DNA of 64,000 nt from CALINF01 sp039980455. GTDB lineage: Bacteria; Pseudomonadota; Gammaproteobacteria; Pseudomonadales; Halieaceae. This document shows positions 54,571-63,946 of this stretch, one piece after another. Made by a program: the position numbers and the translations under genes. The stretch's first letter is position 1, and every line of letters starts with the position of its first letter. The notes under the pieces are model-generated. The model was given only the letters and a program-made list of their open reading frames with translations, ran no database searches and was not told where the DNA came from. The stretch spans positions 186,001-250,000 of the forward strand of contig JBDXCG010000003.1 of NCBI GenBank assembly GCA_039980455.1. The letters run 5' to 3'.

Positions 54571-57276
54571 ATGAACAATCAACTGCTGACAGCGCTTCTT
54601 TCCTTATCTCTACTGCTGCTCTCTGCCTGTGATCCAAAACCGCCTTCGCAGCCCCCAGAAGAAAACGGTCAAGCGCAGCTCTCTGGGTACCGGCTAGAAG
54701 ACAATAAGCCGCCTCAGGGTAAGCTGCCGAGTATTGCTCACCCCATCGCTTATAGGCTCTCGCTAACCCTGGATCCTCGCGAGCACGGGTTTTCGGGCAC
54801 TGTGGAGATCGATATCGAACTGGCGCAGAACACCGATGTGATCTGGCTACATGGTAAAGACCTGCGCGTTGCGGAGGCGGTGTTGCTATTGGCAGACGGT
54901 ACTGAGGTGCCGGCGCGCTATGAGCAGTTGCTTGATACAGGCGTGGCAGCGGTAAGCTTTCCACAAATGGTTGCGGCGGGCGAGGTGATGCTGCGGATAA
55001 GCTACTCCGCGGACTACGACCTCAACCTGGCGGGCTTGTTCAAGGTAGAAGAGCAGGGCGAGTCGTATGCGCTTGCCAAGTCGGAGTCGATACAAGCGCG
55101 AGGCTACATGCCCGGTTTTGATGAACCCGGCATGAAGGCACCTTACGATATGGTGCTGACCGTACCCACTGGCTATCACGTCATCACCAATAGCCCAGAG
55201 CTTAGTCGCGAACCGAGCGGGAATGGAATGGAAATCGTGCGCTTTGCTACCACCCGGCCTATATCTACCTATTTGTTGTCGCTGGCTGTTGGTCCCTTTG
55301 ATGTCGTGGAACGGGACGCCCTACCTACTAACGAATTTCGCGATAACGCCATTCCATTGCGTGGCTTTGCTCGCAAGGGGCGTGGTGCGGATATGAGCTA
55401 CATTCTGGATATTACGCCGCGCATGGTGGAAATATTTGAACAGCAACTCGAGCGTCCCTATCCCTTTGCCAAGCTGGACATTGTGGCCGCACCGCAGTGG
55501 CCTAGTGGCGCCACTGAGTTATCGGCCGCCATTACGTACAGAGAACAAGTGATATTAGTGGGTGATGACCCTGCACCAGGCGCACGACTTGCATTGCTCA
55601 ATATACACGCGCACGAGATCGCTCATATGTGGCTCGGCAATTTGGTAACGCCCCCGTGGTGGGATGATCTTTGGCTCAAAGAGGGTTTTGCCACCTGGGG
55701 TTCACCTCTGGCATTAACGATTATGGAACCAGGGCAAGGCCATGATGTAACAGCTGCTGCTAGCTCAATTGCTGCGATGAAATTGGACTCTTTGGCCAGC
55801 ACGCGCGCGATTAGGGAACCGATAAACAGTAACGAAAATGTGCGCAATGCCTACGACGCTATTACCTATCGCAAGAGTCTGGGTGTGATTCACATGGTAG
55901 ATCAGTACTTTGGCTCCGAGGTATTTCGGCCCGCCTTAGGTCGCTACGTAGCAACATTTGCCGACGGCGATGCGAGTTCGCCACAGTTCTACGAAGTCAT
56001 TGCGCGAGAGACCGACACCCCGGCACTGACCGATACCTTTCGCAGTTTTGTAGAGCAAAAAGGCGTGCCATTGCTTCAGATTGAGTCGGATTGCAATGAC
56101 GGGAAGCTCTTGATGAATATCTCACAAGACCGTTATCGTCCTCTGGGCTCTCCCATTGCCGATGATGCCGTTAAATGGAGCATCCCCTTTTGTATGCGCA
56201 CCGATAGTGGGGAGCGTCATTGTCAGATGCTGGATAACTCACAAACTCAGTTAGCTCTTGAGTACGGAAGCTGCCCGGTCTGGGTGATGCCCAATGCCGA
56301 GGGCGCGGGTTACTATCGCTGGAATTTGCCAGAAGCCCAGTGGCAGGTGCTCTTGGCATCCTTTAGCCAGTTGTCCGCAACGGAAGCGCTCGCAGTAGTA
56401 GACAGCGCGCTTGCGAACTTTGAAGCCGGTCTGCTTCCTGCGCAGATAGTGTGGCAGGTGGTCGCTGCATCTGCGTCTTCTGAATACCGTCAGGTAGTGA
56501 CCGCGCCCTTGGCGCGCTTGAGTAACTATGCGCGACAATACCTTGATGGCGCTCAGCGACGCAATTTGAGTGCTTATCTTTCAGGTGTATATTTGCCGGT
56601 ATTGAACTCCTTGGAAAACGCGACTACTGACGATGATCAACTGTTGCGGAGCACGCTACGAGGATTTCTAGCGACTACAGTGGCGGTACCGCATGTGCGT
56701 GAACAGCTTGCACAACAGGCGGCGGCGTTTACTGGGTTTAAGCAATCTCGTGTTGATAACGCACTCAGTTCTGATTTGTATTCCGATGCTCTGACAGTAG
56801 CAGTGCAAGACCTCTCACCAGAATTTACAACGCATTTGTTGCAGGTTAGGACGGAGCTTGACGATCCAAAGTTCGAGAGTGCCTCAGCCACTGCATTGGG
56901 CGGGCTTCAGGATAAGTCTGACATTGCCACAGTGCAGTCAGTGCTGCTTGGTGATGATTTTGGAGGCAGGGAAGCTTATGGTTTGTTGCTTTCGGCAACA
57001 GAAGATCATGCCAGTCGTAAACTCTACTGGAGCTGGATTGTGGCTAACTTTGAAGCAGTCATGCAGAAAATTCCGGCACAATGGCGCCGCAGAACCCCAA
57101 TGCTTGCTCAGCATTTTTGCAGCGAAGAGGGGATAGCAGCGGTTCAAACGCTGTTTGCTGAAAAGGGCGAGCTAGCACCTGGTTACCAAAGAGCACTGGA
57201 TCAGACGGTAGAGCGCATACAGCTTTGCGTAGCACTGGCTCCGCAAGGCGCGCAGCTGGTAAATGCAATGCCGTGA
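54571..57276 (+). CDS. M1-family aminopeptidase-like lipoprotein
   Basis: 901 residues. The lipobox LLSACDPK puts Asp after the lipidated Cys, a +2 residue that favours inner-membrane retention. The N-terminal beta-domain is followed by GYMPGFDEPGMKAPYDMVLTVP, then the zinc site HEIAHMWLGNL (His348, Glu349, His352) with Glu371 in LWLKEGFATW, an exact HExxH-x18-E. NAYDAITYRKSLGVIHM holds the catalytic Tyr. The usual GxMEN exopeptidase motif reads GATEL (313-317). An ERAP1-like helical C-terminal domain fills about 540-900. It probably trims peptides in the periplasm, but the altered motif may change N-terminus recognition. Confidence 0.92.
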   Translation: MNNQLLTALLSLSLLLLSACDPKPPSQPPEENGQAQLSGYRLEDNKPPQGKLPSIAHPIAYRLSLTLDPREHGFSGTVEIDIELAQNTDVIWLHGKDLRVAEAVLLLADGTEVPARYEQLLDTGVAAVSFPQMVAAGEVMLRISYSADYDLNLAGLFKVEEQGESYALAKSESIQARGYMPGFDEPGMKAPYDMVLTVPTGYHVITNSPELSREPSGNGMEIVRFATTRPISTYLLSLAVGPFDVVERDALPTNEFRDNAIPLRGFARKGRGADMSYILDITPRMVEIFEQQLERPYPFAKLDIVAAPQWPSGATELSAAITYREQVILVGDDPAPGARLALLNIHAHEIAHMWLGNLVTPPWWDDLWLKEGFATWGSPLALTIMEPGQGHDVTAAASSIAAMKLDSLASTRAIREPINSNENVRNAYDAITYRKSLGVIHMVDQYFGSEVFRPALGRYVATFADGDASSPQFYEVIARETDTPALTDTFRSFVEQKGVPLLQIESDCNDGKLLMNISQDRYRPLGSPIADDAVKWSIPFCMRTDSGERHCQMLDNSQTQLALEYGSCPVWVMPNAEGAGYYRWNLPEAQWQVLLASFSQLSATEALAVVDSALANFEAGLLPAQIVWQVVAASASSEYRQVVTAPLARLSNYARQYLDGAQRRNLSAYLSGVYLPVLNSLENATTDDDQLLRSTLRGFLATTVAVPHVREQLAQQAAAFTGFKQSRVDNALSSDLYSDALTVAVQDLSPEFTTHLLQVRTELDDPKFESASATALGGLQDKSDIATVQSVLLGDDFGGREAYGLLLSATEDHASRKLYWSWIVANFEAVMQKIPAQWRRRTPMLAQHFCSEEGIAAVQTLFAEKGELAPGYQRALDQTVERIQLCVALAPQGAQLVNAMP

Positions 57277-57287
57277 CGGCGCTCCTA

Positions 57288-58085
57288 TCAATCGGAAGGT
57301 GACTGATTGATGCGCCAGTCATAATCTATGTAGTGCACGCTGTAGTCCTCGGGCAGCGGCTGTTCCAGATACGGATTGATGTAGTCGGGTAGATCCGCCC
57401 TGCGGCCGGAGCTCACGAAGTCTTTGGTGTAGAAGTCGAGGATTGCGGAAACGTATACTCGCTCGTGCTCGTGGTCGATACGCAAATGTTTCGTCTTGCT
57501 GAAAAATTCGCGAGTGAGTTCATCCAGCGAGGCATCGAGTGTTTCAGCTGAAAACGGTTCTCGCGGTAGTCGTGGGCAATCGCGAACCATGCAGTTTAGC
57601 GCAAAGTGTGAGCGCGGCTCGTCGAGCGGCCTGATCACCTTATTTTCGTAGGTGTATAGATCGGTCTTATCCCCATCCAGACGTACTTTTCTGAACTTAA
57701 AAAATGATGCTCTTTTGAAGAACGAGGTGAAGCCAGCGGGAATACCTCGTTCAATCACACCTTTCATCGCCAGCGCGTTGTAGGTGTTGATGTGGTACGC
57801 CATGATTTTTTCATCGGTATCAAATAGATCAGGATTGGTGTTGGGCCCCAGCTCTGCAACTGTTTCAACATAGGTATCAAGATCGGAGATGTTTTCTGAC
57901 AATCCAATGAAATCGGTACGTCCTTCGCTGTCTACATATTCTTCCAGCACCTTGCCCCAGGCTATATTAGCCGCCTCATACTCAGCTTGTGCATCAGCTT
58001 GTGCATCAGCGTGTGAAGCAGAGCTTAGGGTAAGGCTAAAAATGAGGGCTGCGAGGCCGGATAGATGTCTGATTAGGCGGGGCAT
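57288..58085 (-). CDS. DUF547 exported protein
   Basis: 265 residues, with a signal peptide (HLSGLAALIFSLTLSSASHA) before an ADAQADAQAEYEAA linker. The DUF547 domain has LDTYV, IMAYHINTYNALAMKGVIERGIP, FFKFRKVRLDGDK, HFALNCMVRDCPRL and FYTKDF. DUF547 resembles papain/transglutaminase folds (ALNC carries a conserved Cys), but activity is not established. The linker is encoded by a perfect 12-base tandem repeat. It converges on the aminopeptidase gene, with stop codons 11 bases apart. Confidence 0.88.
   Translation of the reverse strand: MPRLIRHLSGLAALIFSLTLSSASHADAQADAQAEYEAANIAWGKVLEEYVDSEGRTDFIGLSENISDLDTYVETVAELGPNTNPDLFDTDEKIMAYHINTYNALAMKGVIERGIPAGFTSFFKRASFFKFRKVRLDGDKTDLYTYENKVIRPLDEPRSHFALNCMVRDCPRLPREPFSAETLDASLDELTREFFSKTKHLRIDHEHERVYVSAILDFYTKDFVSSGRRADLPDYINPYLEQPLPEDYSVHYIDYDWRINQSPSD
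57983..58009. repeat. 12-bp tandem repeat in the DUF547 gene
   Basis: CAGCTTGTGCAT occurs twice in tandem (57983-57994 and 57995-58006), followed by a partial third unit. On the coding strand it encodes repeated ADAQ immediately after the signal peptide. In-frame slippage would change only linker length. Confidence 0.7.
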
Positions 58086-58388
58086 ACCCGTCGCTCCTGT
58101 CTGGTGTTGAAAAAAGTTGTGTGATATTTCCGACCCAATCTGAGCGCATAAGTTTCAGGAGTTGCACATTTTTGCTGCTTTAGAGTTTGTAGGTAGATCC
58201 CACCAAAACCGACTTTGACCAAGATATCCTGCCGATCAGACGCTATTGCGCAGACGAATTCAGCGGATTAACCACTTTTTGTCGCTGTCTGCCTGTCTGA
58301 ACTGGCGAGAACTAACATACTGTGCTTGACTGGATTGGTACCGCATTTGTCCACCTTGTGTTCAGTATTGAGTTTCTCGGAGATAGGC
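58086..58388. other. 303-base divergent intergenic region
   Basis: It separates the DUF547 gene (leftward) from the ThDP enzyme gene (rightward) and should hold both promoters. TTGACT at 58326-58331 is -35-like but has no good -10 partner. Nothing else is recognised. Confidence 0.3.
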
Positions 58389-60026
58389 ATGAAAGCATCA
58401 GATTTATTTATCAGAGCATTGGAAGCTGAGGGTGTTGAATACATCTTTGCTATTCCGGGGGAAGAGAACCTGGATATGCTCGAATCTTTACGTAATTCCA
58501 CGATTAGGCTCATTCTTGTGCGCCATGAGCAGGCTGGTGGTTTTATGGCAGCGACCTATGGTCGTTTAACCGGTAAAACCGGCGTTTGCATGGCAACCTT
58601 GGGGCCTGGTGCAACTAATTTTGTGACCGCCGCTGCTTACGCCCAACTTGGCGCTATGCCAATGATGATGATCACCGGACAGAAGCCCGTAAAGTCCAGC
58701 AAGCAGGGTCAGTTTCAGATTATCGATGTATGCGACATGATGCAGTCGATCACCAAATATACGCGGCAGATTGTTGCAGGAGACAACATTCCCTCACGTG
58801 TGCGAGAAGCCTTTCGGTTAGCGGAGGTTGAACGCCCAGGAGCTGTGCATCTTGAGCTTCCTGAAGACATCGCTGATGAAGAGACTGACGAGAAAATAAT
58901 CGCGGCTAGTGTTCAGAGACGACCCGTTGCCGAGGAGAAGGGCATCGCTCATGCAGTAGCGATGATCGAGGAATCGCGTAGTCCGGTATTGCTGATCGGC
59001 GCGGGCGCTAATAGAAAACTGACTAGCAAGATGTTGACTGAGTTCGTTGGGAAAACAGGTATCCCCTTTGTTACCACGCAGATGGGCAAGGGCGTGGTCG
59101 ATGAGAACAACGCGCTGTTCTTGGGTAATGCAACGCTCTCTGCAGGTGATTTTGTTCACCGTGCTATAGATGCCGCAGATCTCATTATCAACGTTGGCCA
59201 CGACGTAGTAGAAAAGCCGCCGTTTTTCATGGATACCAATGTCAAAGTGATTCATGTCAATTTTGGCGGTGCCAGCGTTGATCCTGTTTATTTTCCTCAA
59301 GTGGAAGTGGTTGGTGATATCGCCAACAGTATCTGGCAGATGAAGGAGCGTCTGGAACCTCAGTCCGACTGGGATTTTAGTAAGATATTACACGCCAAGG
59401 ACGCTCACGATGCCCATATTCTGGAGGGTGCTGACGACGATCGCTTCCCCGTTTACCCCCAAAGGGCTGTGGCAGACATCCGTAAGGCAATGCCACCTGA
59501 AGGGATTATCGCGCTCGATAATGGCGTGTACAAAATATGGTTTGCTCGCAACTATCGGGCGTCCATGCCAAACACGGTACTGCTGGACAATGCACTCGCA
59601 ACCATGGGGGCGGGATTGCCGTCAGCTATGGCGGCGAAAATGGTACACCCCGATAGGCCCGTTTTGGCAATCTGCGGCGACGGTGGTTTCATGATGAATT
59701 CGCAGGAACTCGAAACTGCAGTGCGTCTCAATCTGCACCTTACCGTGTTGATCCTGAGAGACGATGCTTATGGCATGATTAAGTGGAAGCAGGCCAATAT
59801 GGGGTTTGATAACTTTGGATTGGACTACGGCAATCCGGACTTCGTGAAGTATGCCCAGAGCTACGGCGCGCAGGGTCATCGAGTAGAGTCTGCGGAGGAA
59901 CTCTTACCATTGCTGCTTAAGTGTCAGCAGGAACACGGTGTACACCTTATCGATATGCCGATTGATTACTCTGACAACGATCGCATTCTCAATAATGATA
60001 TCAAGCGGCTTAGCGCCGAACTCTAG
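58389..60026 (+). CDS. acetolactate-synthase-like ThDP enzyme
   Basis: 545 residues from ATG at 58389 with CGGAGA upstream; 21 in-frame codons before it are unlikely to be used. The N-terminal Pyr domain has AIPGEENLDMLESL and VRHEQAGGFMAATYGRLTGKTGV with the ThDP-activating Glu. The central domain follows (about 190-325). The C-terminal PP domain has GDGGFMMNSQELETAV...LRDDAYGMIKWKQ, where GDGG...MN/DD binds Mg-ThDP. The sequence is nearest to large-subunit acetolactate synthases of catabolic type, but no small regulatory subunit gene is present. It is followed 20 bases later by an aldehyde dehydrogenase, so it may instead act as a 2-oxoacid decarboxylase or carboligase. Confidence 0.88.
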   Translation: MKASDLFIRALEAEGVEYIFAIPGEENLDMLESLRNSTIRLILVRHEQAGGFMAATYGRLTGKTGVCMATLGPGATNFVTAAAYAQLGAMPMMMITGQKPVKSSKQGQFQIIDVCDMMQSITKYTRQIVAGDNIPSRVREAFRLAEVERPGAVHLELPEDIADEETDEKIIAASVQRRPVAEEKGIAHAVAMIEESRSPVLLIGAGANRKLTSKMLTEFVGKTGIPFVTTQMGKGVVDENNALFLGNATLSAGDFVHRAIDAADLIINVGHDVVEKPPFFMDTNVKVIHVNFGGASVDPVYFPQVEVVGDIANSIWQMKERLEPQSDWDFSKILHAKDAHDAHILEGADDDRFPVYPQRAVADIRKAMPPEGIIALDNGVYKIWFARNYRASMPNTVLLDNALATMGAGLPSAMAAKMVHPDRPVLAICGDGGFMMNSQELETAVRLNLHLTVLILRDDAYGMIKWKQANMGFDNFGLDYGNPDFVKYAQSYGAQGHRVESAEELLPLLLKCQQEHGVHLIDMPIDYSDNDRILNNDIKRLSAEL

Positions 60027-60046
60027 AAACCAGGAGGCACAGTACT

Positions 60047-61474
60047 ATGCTGCGGGATACGTATCCGTTTTACTTGGCTAATCGGGCAGAGCAGCCAAAC
60101 ATCGATCTTGAGGTGACCAATAAGTACACAGGCGATGTGGCCACAAGAGTGTCTCTCGCCAATAGCGAGCACATAGATCGAGGTATTGCTGCAGCCGTTG
60201 AGGCCGCTGAGCCCATGGCTCAGATGGCGCCCTATGAGCGTCAAGATGTGCTAAACCACTGTGTAATGCGATTCACTGAGCGGTTTGAGGAACTCGCACT
60301 TGCGCTCTGCATTGAGGCAGGGAAACCGATAAAGGATGCAAGAGGCGAAGTGTCTCGACTCATCGACACGTTTCGGATTGCAGCGGAAGAGTCTGTGCGC
60401 ATTGGTGGCGAGGTGATGAATCTTGAGATTGCACCACGCGCCCGTGGCTATCGCGGTATGTATAAGCGTGTACCGATCGGGCCGTGTTCGTTTATATCTC
60501 CCTTCAATTTTCCACTGAATCTAGCCGCGCATAAGATAGCACCAGCGATAGCAGCCGGTTGCCCTTTTGTAATGAAGCCCGCGAGCCGGACGCCGATTGG
60601 TGCACTGCTGATTGGTGAGGTACTGGCCGAAACGAATCTTCCTGCTGGCTCGTTTTCTATCCTTCCTTGTAGTCGCGACGGAGCGGACTTGTTTACCGTA
60701 GACGACAGATTGAAGTTGCTGAGTTTCACCGGGTCACCCGACGTCGGCTGGAATCTCAAAGCTAAGGCGGGAAAGAAGCCTGTGGTATTAGAGCTTGGCG
60801 GCAATGCGGCAGTGGTGGTAGATGCTGACACAGACCTCGAAGACGCGGTTGAACGAATTATTTTTGGGGCGTTTTATCAATCTGGCCAAAGCTGTATCGG
60901 TGTCCAACGCATCATGGTGCATCAGGAAATCTACGATGAGTTCAAAAGTCGATTTATTGAGGCCACCAATGCTTTAGTTAGCGGCGACCCACTCAACGAA
61001 AACACGTTCATCGGACCCATGATAGCTGAAAGTGAAGCCAAGCGGTTGCAGGAATGGATCCATGAGGCGGTTGACGAGGGTGCGCAGGTACTAAGCGGTG
61101 GCACCCGTGATGGCGCAATGCTTGATGCGACTGTTCTAGAAAATGTACCAGACAACGCAGTGATTAATCGCAAAGAGGCATTTGGACCCGTAGCCGTGCT
61201 ATCAGAATTCACAGACTTTGATGACGCGCTGGCGTCCATCAACGATAGCGACTTTGGTCTGCAAGCAGGAATTTTTACACGCGATTTGTACAAAATGAAT
61301 CGTGCCTGGGACACCCTTGAAGTAGGTGGGGTAGTTATTGGCGATGTCCCTTCGTGGCGTGTCGACAATATGCCTTATGGCGGCGTGAAAGATAGCGGGC
61401 TGGGGCGAGAGGGTGTGAAATTTGCTATTGAGGATATGACTGAACTCAGATTGCTAGTCATCCGAACACCATAG
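60047..61474 (+). CDS. NAD(P)-dependent aldehyde dehydrogenase
   Basis: 475 residues, ATG preceded by AGGAGG. ISPFNFPLNLAAHKIAPAIAAGCPFVMKPASRTP is the cofactor-binding region; LSFTGSPDVGWNLKAKAG, VLELGGNAAVVV (general-base Glu) and QSGQSCIGVQRI (nucleophile Cys) are the catalytic blocks; EAFGPVAVL and GDVPSWRVDNMPYGGVKDSGLGREG complete the family signature. It lies 20 bases after the ThDP enzyme, so they are one operon and the enzyme probably oxidises an aldehyde made by its neighbour. The hairpin 61480-61503 just after the stop (GGCG-CACA...TGTG...CGCC) has no T-run. Confidence 0.92.
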   Translation: MLRDTYPFYLANRAEQPNIDLEVTNKYTGDVATRVSLANSEHIDRGIAAAVEAAEPMAQMAPYERQDVLNHCVMRFTERFEELALALCIEAGKPIKDARGEVSRLIDTFRIAAEESVRIGGEVMNLEIAPRARGYRGMYKRVPIGPCSFISPFNFPLNLAAHKIAPAIAAGCPFVMKPASRTPIGALLIGEVLAETNLPAGSFSILPCSRDGADLFTVDDRLKLLSFTGSPDVGWNLKAKAGKKPVVLELGGNAAVVVDADTDLEDAVERIIFGAFYQSGQSCIGVQRIMVHQEIYDEFKSRFIEATNALVSGDPLNENTFIGPMIAESEAKRLQEWIHEAVDEGAQVLSGGTRDGAMLDATVLENVPDNAVINRKEAFGPVAVLSEFTDFDDALASINDSDFGLQAGIFTRDLYKMNRAWDTLEVGGVVIGDVPSWRVDNMPYGGVKDSGLGREGVKFAIEDMTELRLLVIRTP

Positions 61475-61593
61475 CATTAGGCGCACAGCATTGTGGTAGC
61501 GCCGCTTTAGTTGTTTCGCTATAGCGCTCATGCGAGTGAGTTGCGACTGAAGTGTCATAGGCTCACAGCTAGAACCCTTAACGGGCTATCGAA

Positions 61594-63000
61594 TCATTTG
61601 AGTTTGAAGTGCATGATGCCCTCGCTGCCAGCGAGGGTGATCTGCAAGCCGTTTTCGTCGACAAAAGCGCCCCGCGCACGATCAAGATCATCGAGAAATA
61701 TTTTTAACGCAGGATCTTTGCGGCAACCCGAAAACCAGTTGCGATTCATTTCAATATCCAGGGAACGACCTCCAAAGCTGTATTTCCCTGTCCAGCGGCC
61801 GCAGGGCGCTGCGACTTCGAACTTACCGCGATCTTTGAATAATACAGTGTACTGATCTTTTCCATCAGGGCGTGCAGATGACTCTGCGTTGTATTGGGTG
61901 GCTTCCCAACGCCAGGTGCCCGCTGTCAATCTGTCTATGCTGATCTCGGCGTTTTTGGCAATGTCGCCTATTGATGTGCCTGTTTGAGGCCATAGTCCGG
62001 TAACCTTCTGGCTCCATGTGTACTCAATGGTGAAGTCCCCTTGCGCCCAGTCGGTAGCAGACTCGGCTAACTGCTGGTAAAGCTCGCCCAGGGAAACAGG
62101 CGGAGAGGGACCTTCTAGCGCGAGATACACCTTCCTTCGCTCTTGTAGAATTTCGATGTCTACAAGTTCCAGTTCGCTGGCCTTAAGCCAGTTTTGGAGG
62201 ATCTCTGATTTAGCTGCTTTGTAGCGCGCGTTAAAGAGAATTTTCTCGCTGTAGAACCATAGCGGTACGGAAACAGCGATAGTGAGCACCAGAAAGAGAG
62301 AAAGTTGGTTGCGAACAAAAGCCGCTGTCGCTTTTCTTGCCGTTGCAGGAGAAACGCCGACAGCCATAAACGTGAGTGCACCGGCCAAGATCATGGCAAT
62401 CAGATTTGTTAGGAACAGTACAACTGCCCGTAGCGCGAGTTCGTTCTCCGCACTGGTCAGTAGGATGCCCGCCGAGGCAAGCGGTGGCAGCAGTGCAACA
62501 GCGACGGCTACACCTGGAATTGCACTGGTCTCTTTTCGGGTAATGGTATAGGCGCCAGCGGAACCCGCTGCCAGTGCGATTAGGAGGTCGTAAAAGGTGG
62601 GGCGTGTGCGTGCCAGCACCTGCTCTGGGAGAAATACCAAATCCGGCGACACGACGGTGATGAGTGACGAGAGCAGTAGGGCGCCCAGCCCCATGGCGGT
62701 TACCAGCCAGAGTGCGCTGTAAAAACGACCTGGCCAGCCCATAACAACCGCCCCAGCCGCAGCCATCACGGGGTTCATGAGTGGCGCTACCAACATTGCG
62801 CCAATAACAACTGCTGCGGAATCCGACAGTAGCCCTGCGGTAGCAATCATCGTAGACAGAACCAGAAGTATGCTCATGCGCACGAGATAGGGATTGCGGT
62901 TCTTTTTCCCGAACACGAACAGGTCTTCGAGCACGTCTCGCCTTTCTTCAGGGGACAACCCTCTATCTGCGAGCATCTGTTGCAGGCTGAATTTGCTCAT
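61594..63000 (-). CDS. DUF389 membrane protein with C-terminal META/HslJ-like domain
   Basis: 468 residues from ATG at 63000 with AAGGAC upstream; the frame extends 35 residues further 5' but lacks a ribosome site and is Cys-rich nonsense-like. The DUF389 membrane part (about 45-265) has MIATAGLLSDSAAVVIGAMLVAPLMNPV and LIALAAGSAGAYTITRKETSAIPGVAVAVALLPPLA, the family signature. A charged middle region follows (about 270-355). The last 110 residues begin GTWRWEA and continue VLFKDRGKFEVAAPCGRWTG, GCRKDPALKIFL and GLQITLAG, matching the strand order and Cys of META/HslJ domains. This fusion is unusual to my knowledge. Neither domain has a defined reaction. Confidence 0.82.
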   Translation of the reverse strand: MSKFSLQQMLADRGLSPEERRDVLEDLFVFGKKNRNPYLVRMSILLVLSTMIATAGLLSDSAAVVIGAMLVAPLMNPVMAAAGAVVMGWPGRFYSALWLVTAMGLGALLLSSLITVVSPDLVFLPEQVLARTRPTFYDLLIALAAGSAGAYTITRKETSAIPGVAVAVALLPPLASAGILLTSAENELALRAVVLFLTNLIAMILAGALTFMAVGVSPATARKATAAFVRNQLSLFLVLTIAVSVPLWFYSEKILFNARYKAAKSEILQNWLKASELELVDIEILQERRKVYLALEGPSPPVSLGELYQQLAESATDWAQGDFTIEYTWSQKVTGLWPQTGTSIGDIAKNAEISIDRLTAGTWRWEATQYNAESSARPDGKDQYTVLFKDRGKFEVAAPCGRWTGKYSFGGRSLDIEMNRNWFSGCRKDPALKIFLDDLDRARGAFVDENGLQITLAGSEGIMHFKLK

Positions 63001-63192
63001 TTGGTGTGTCCTTGACGTGGTGTAAACACAGTATAGGTGGCTAGAGAAAGACTTACAGCAACATTGATTGCTGCAGCCTGAATCGAGCAAACGCCACTTG
63101 GACATGTTTTTCAGGTATTGCCCCTTGCATCCTATGTAGAGTTGCTCATAAGCTTTCGCCCACGTTCATCAAATTGGTCATTGAGGTTTATC

Positions 63193-63885
63193 ATGTCGAA
63201 CATTGTAATTACTGGCGCTAACCGGGGAATCGGGCTGGAAATTACCCGCCACTATGCCGCGCAGGGGCATAAGGTGTACGCCTGCTGCCGAGATACAGCA
63301 GGGGCTACAGAGCTAGTCGATCTGGCCAACACTCACGATGTCCACTTGTTGGAAGTTTCCGTAGGCGACGGCGAGTCCGTTGACTCGCTTGCGGCGCAGT
63401 TGTCGGGCGTTACTATCGACATTCTGGTGAACAACGCAGGTACGGGGGGGCCTCCCAGAGAAGAGCAGTCAGCTCTTGTGATGGATTTTGACGGCTGGGC
63501 GGAAACAATGAATATCAATACGTTTGCGCCGGTGCGAGTTATGCAGGCGTTACTGCCCAATCTGCGCGCTGCTGAAGCTGCAAAAGTCGTCAACATTACC
63601 AGCCAGATGGGCGCGTTATCTCTGGATATGACAGTAGCCTACGCCTACTGCAGCTCAAAGGCAGCGCTTAATAAATTCATGCGCATGGCAGCCATCGAAC
63701 TAGCGGGTGAAGATATTCTCGTATGCCTCATTCATCCGGGTTGGGTGCAGACTGACATGGGAGGGCAGGCAGCCGACCTCACGGCAGTAGAGAGTGCTCA
63801 GGGAATCATTCAAACGGTAAGCAAGCTTGAAGCTTCTAACACGGGGAGTTTCTGGAACTGGAACGGGACAACGCACGAATGGTAG
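63193..63885 (+). CDS. short-chain dehydrogenase/reductase, C-factor-like
   Basis: 230 residues from ATG at 63193 with GAGG six bases upstream; an earlier in-frame ATG at 63118 overlaps the region where the DUF389 gene is transcribed away. VITGANRGIGLEI is the TGxxxGxG cofactor loop, LVNNAG the NNAG motif, NITSQMG the Ser, and YCSSKAAL the YxxxK catalytic pair. PGWVQTDMGG follows as in C-factor-type SDRs. It is cytosolic; the substrate is unknown. It is divergent from the DUF389 gene. Confidence 0.9.
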   Translation: MSNIVITGANRGIGLEITRHYAAQGHKVYACCRDTAGATELVDLANTHDVHLLEVSVGDGESVDSLAAQLSGVTIDILVNNAGTGGPPREEQSALVMDFDGWAETMNINTFAPVRVMQALLPNLRAAEAAKVVNITSQMGALSLDMTVAYAYCSSKAALNKFMRMAAIELAGEDILVCLIHPGWVQTDMGGQAADLTAVESAQGIIQTVSKLEASNTGSFWNWNGTTHEW

Positions 63886-63946
63886 GTCAAGCCAGCAGAA
63901 AATGACTAGCCCACTCGGATCGTTTGCTTCAAATGGGCTGGGTTCA

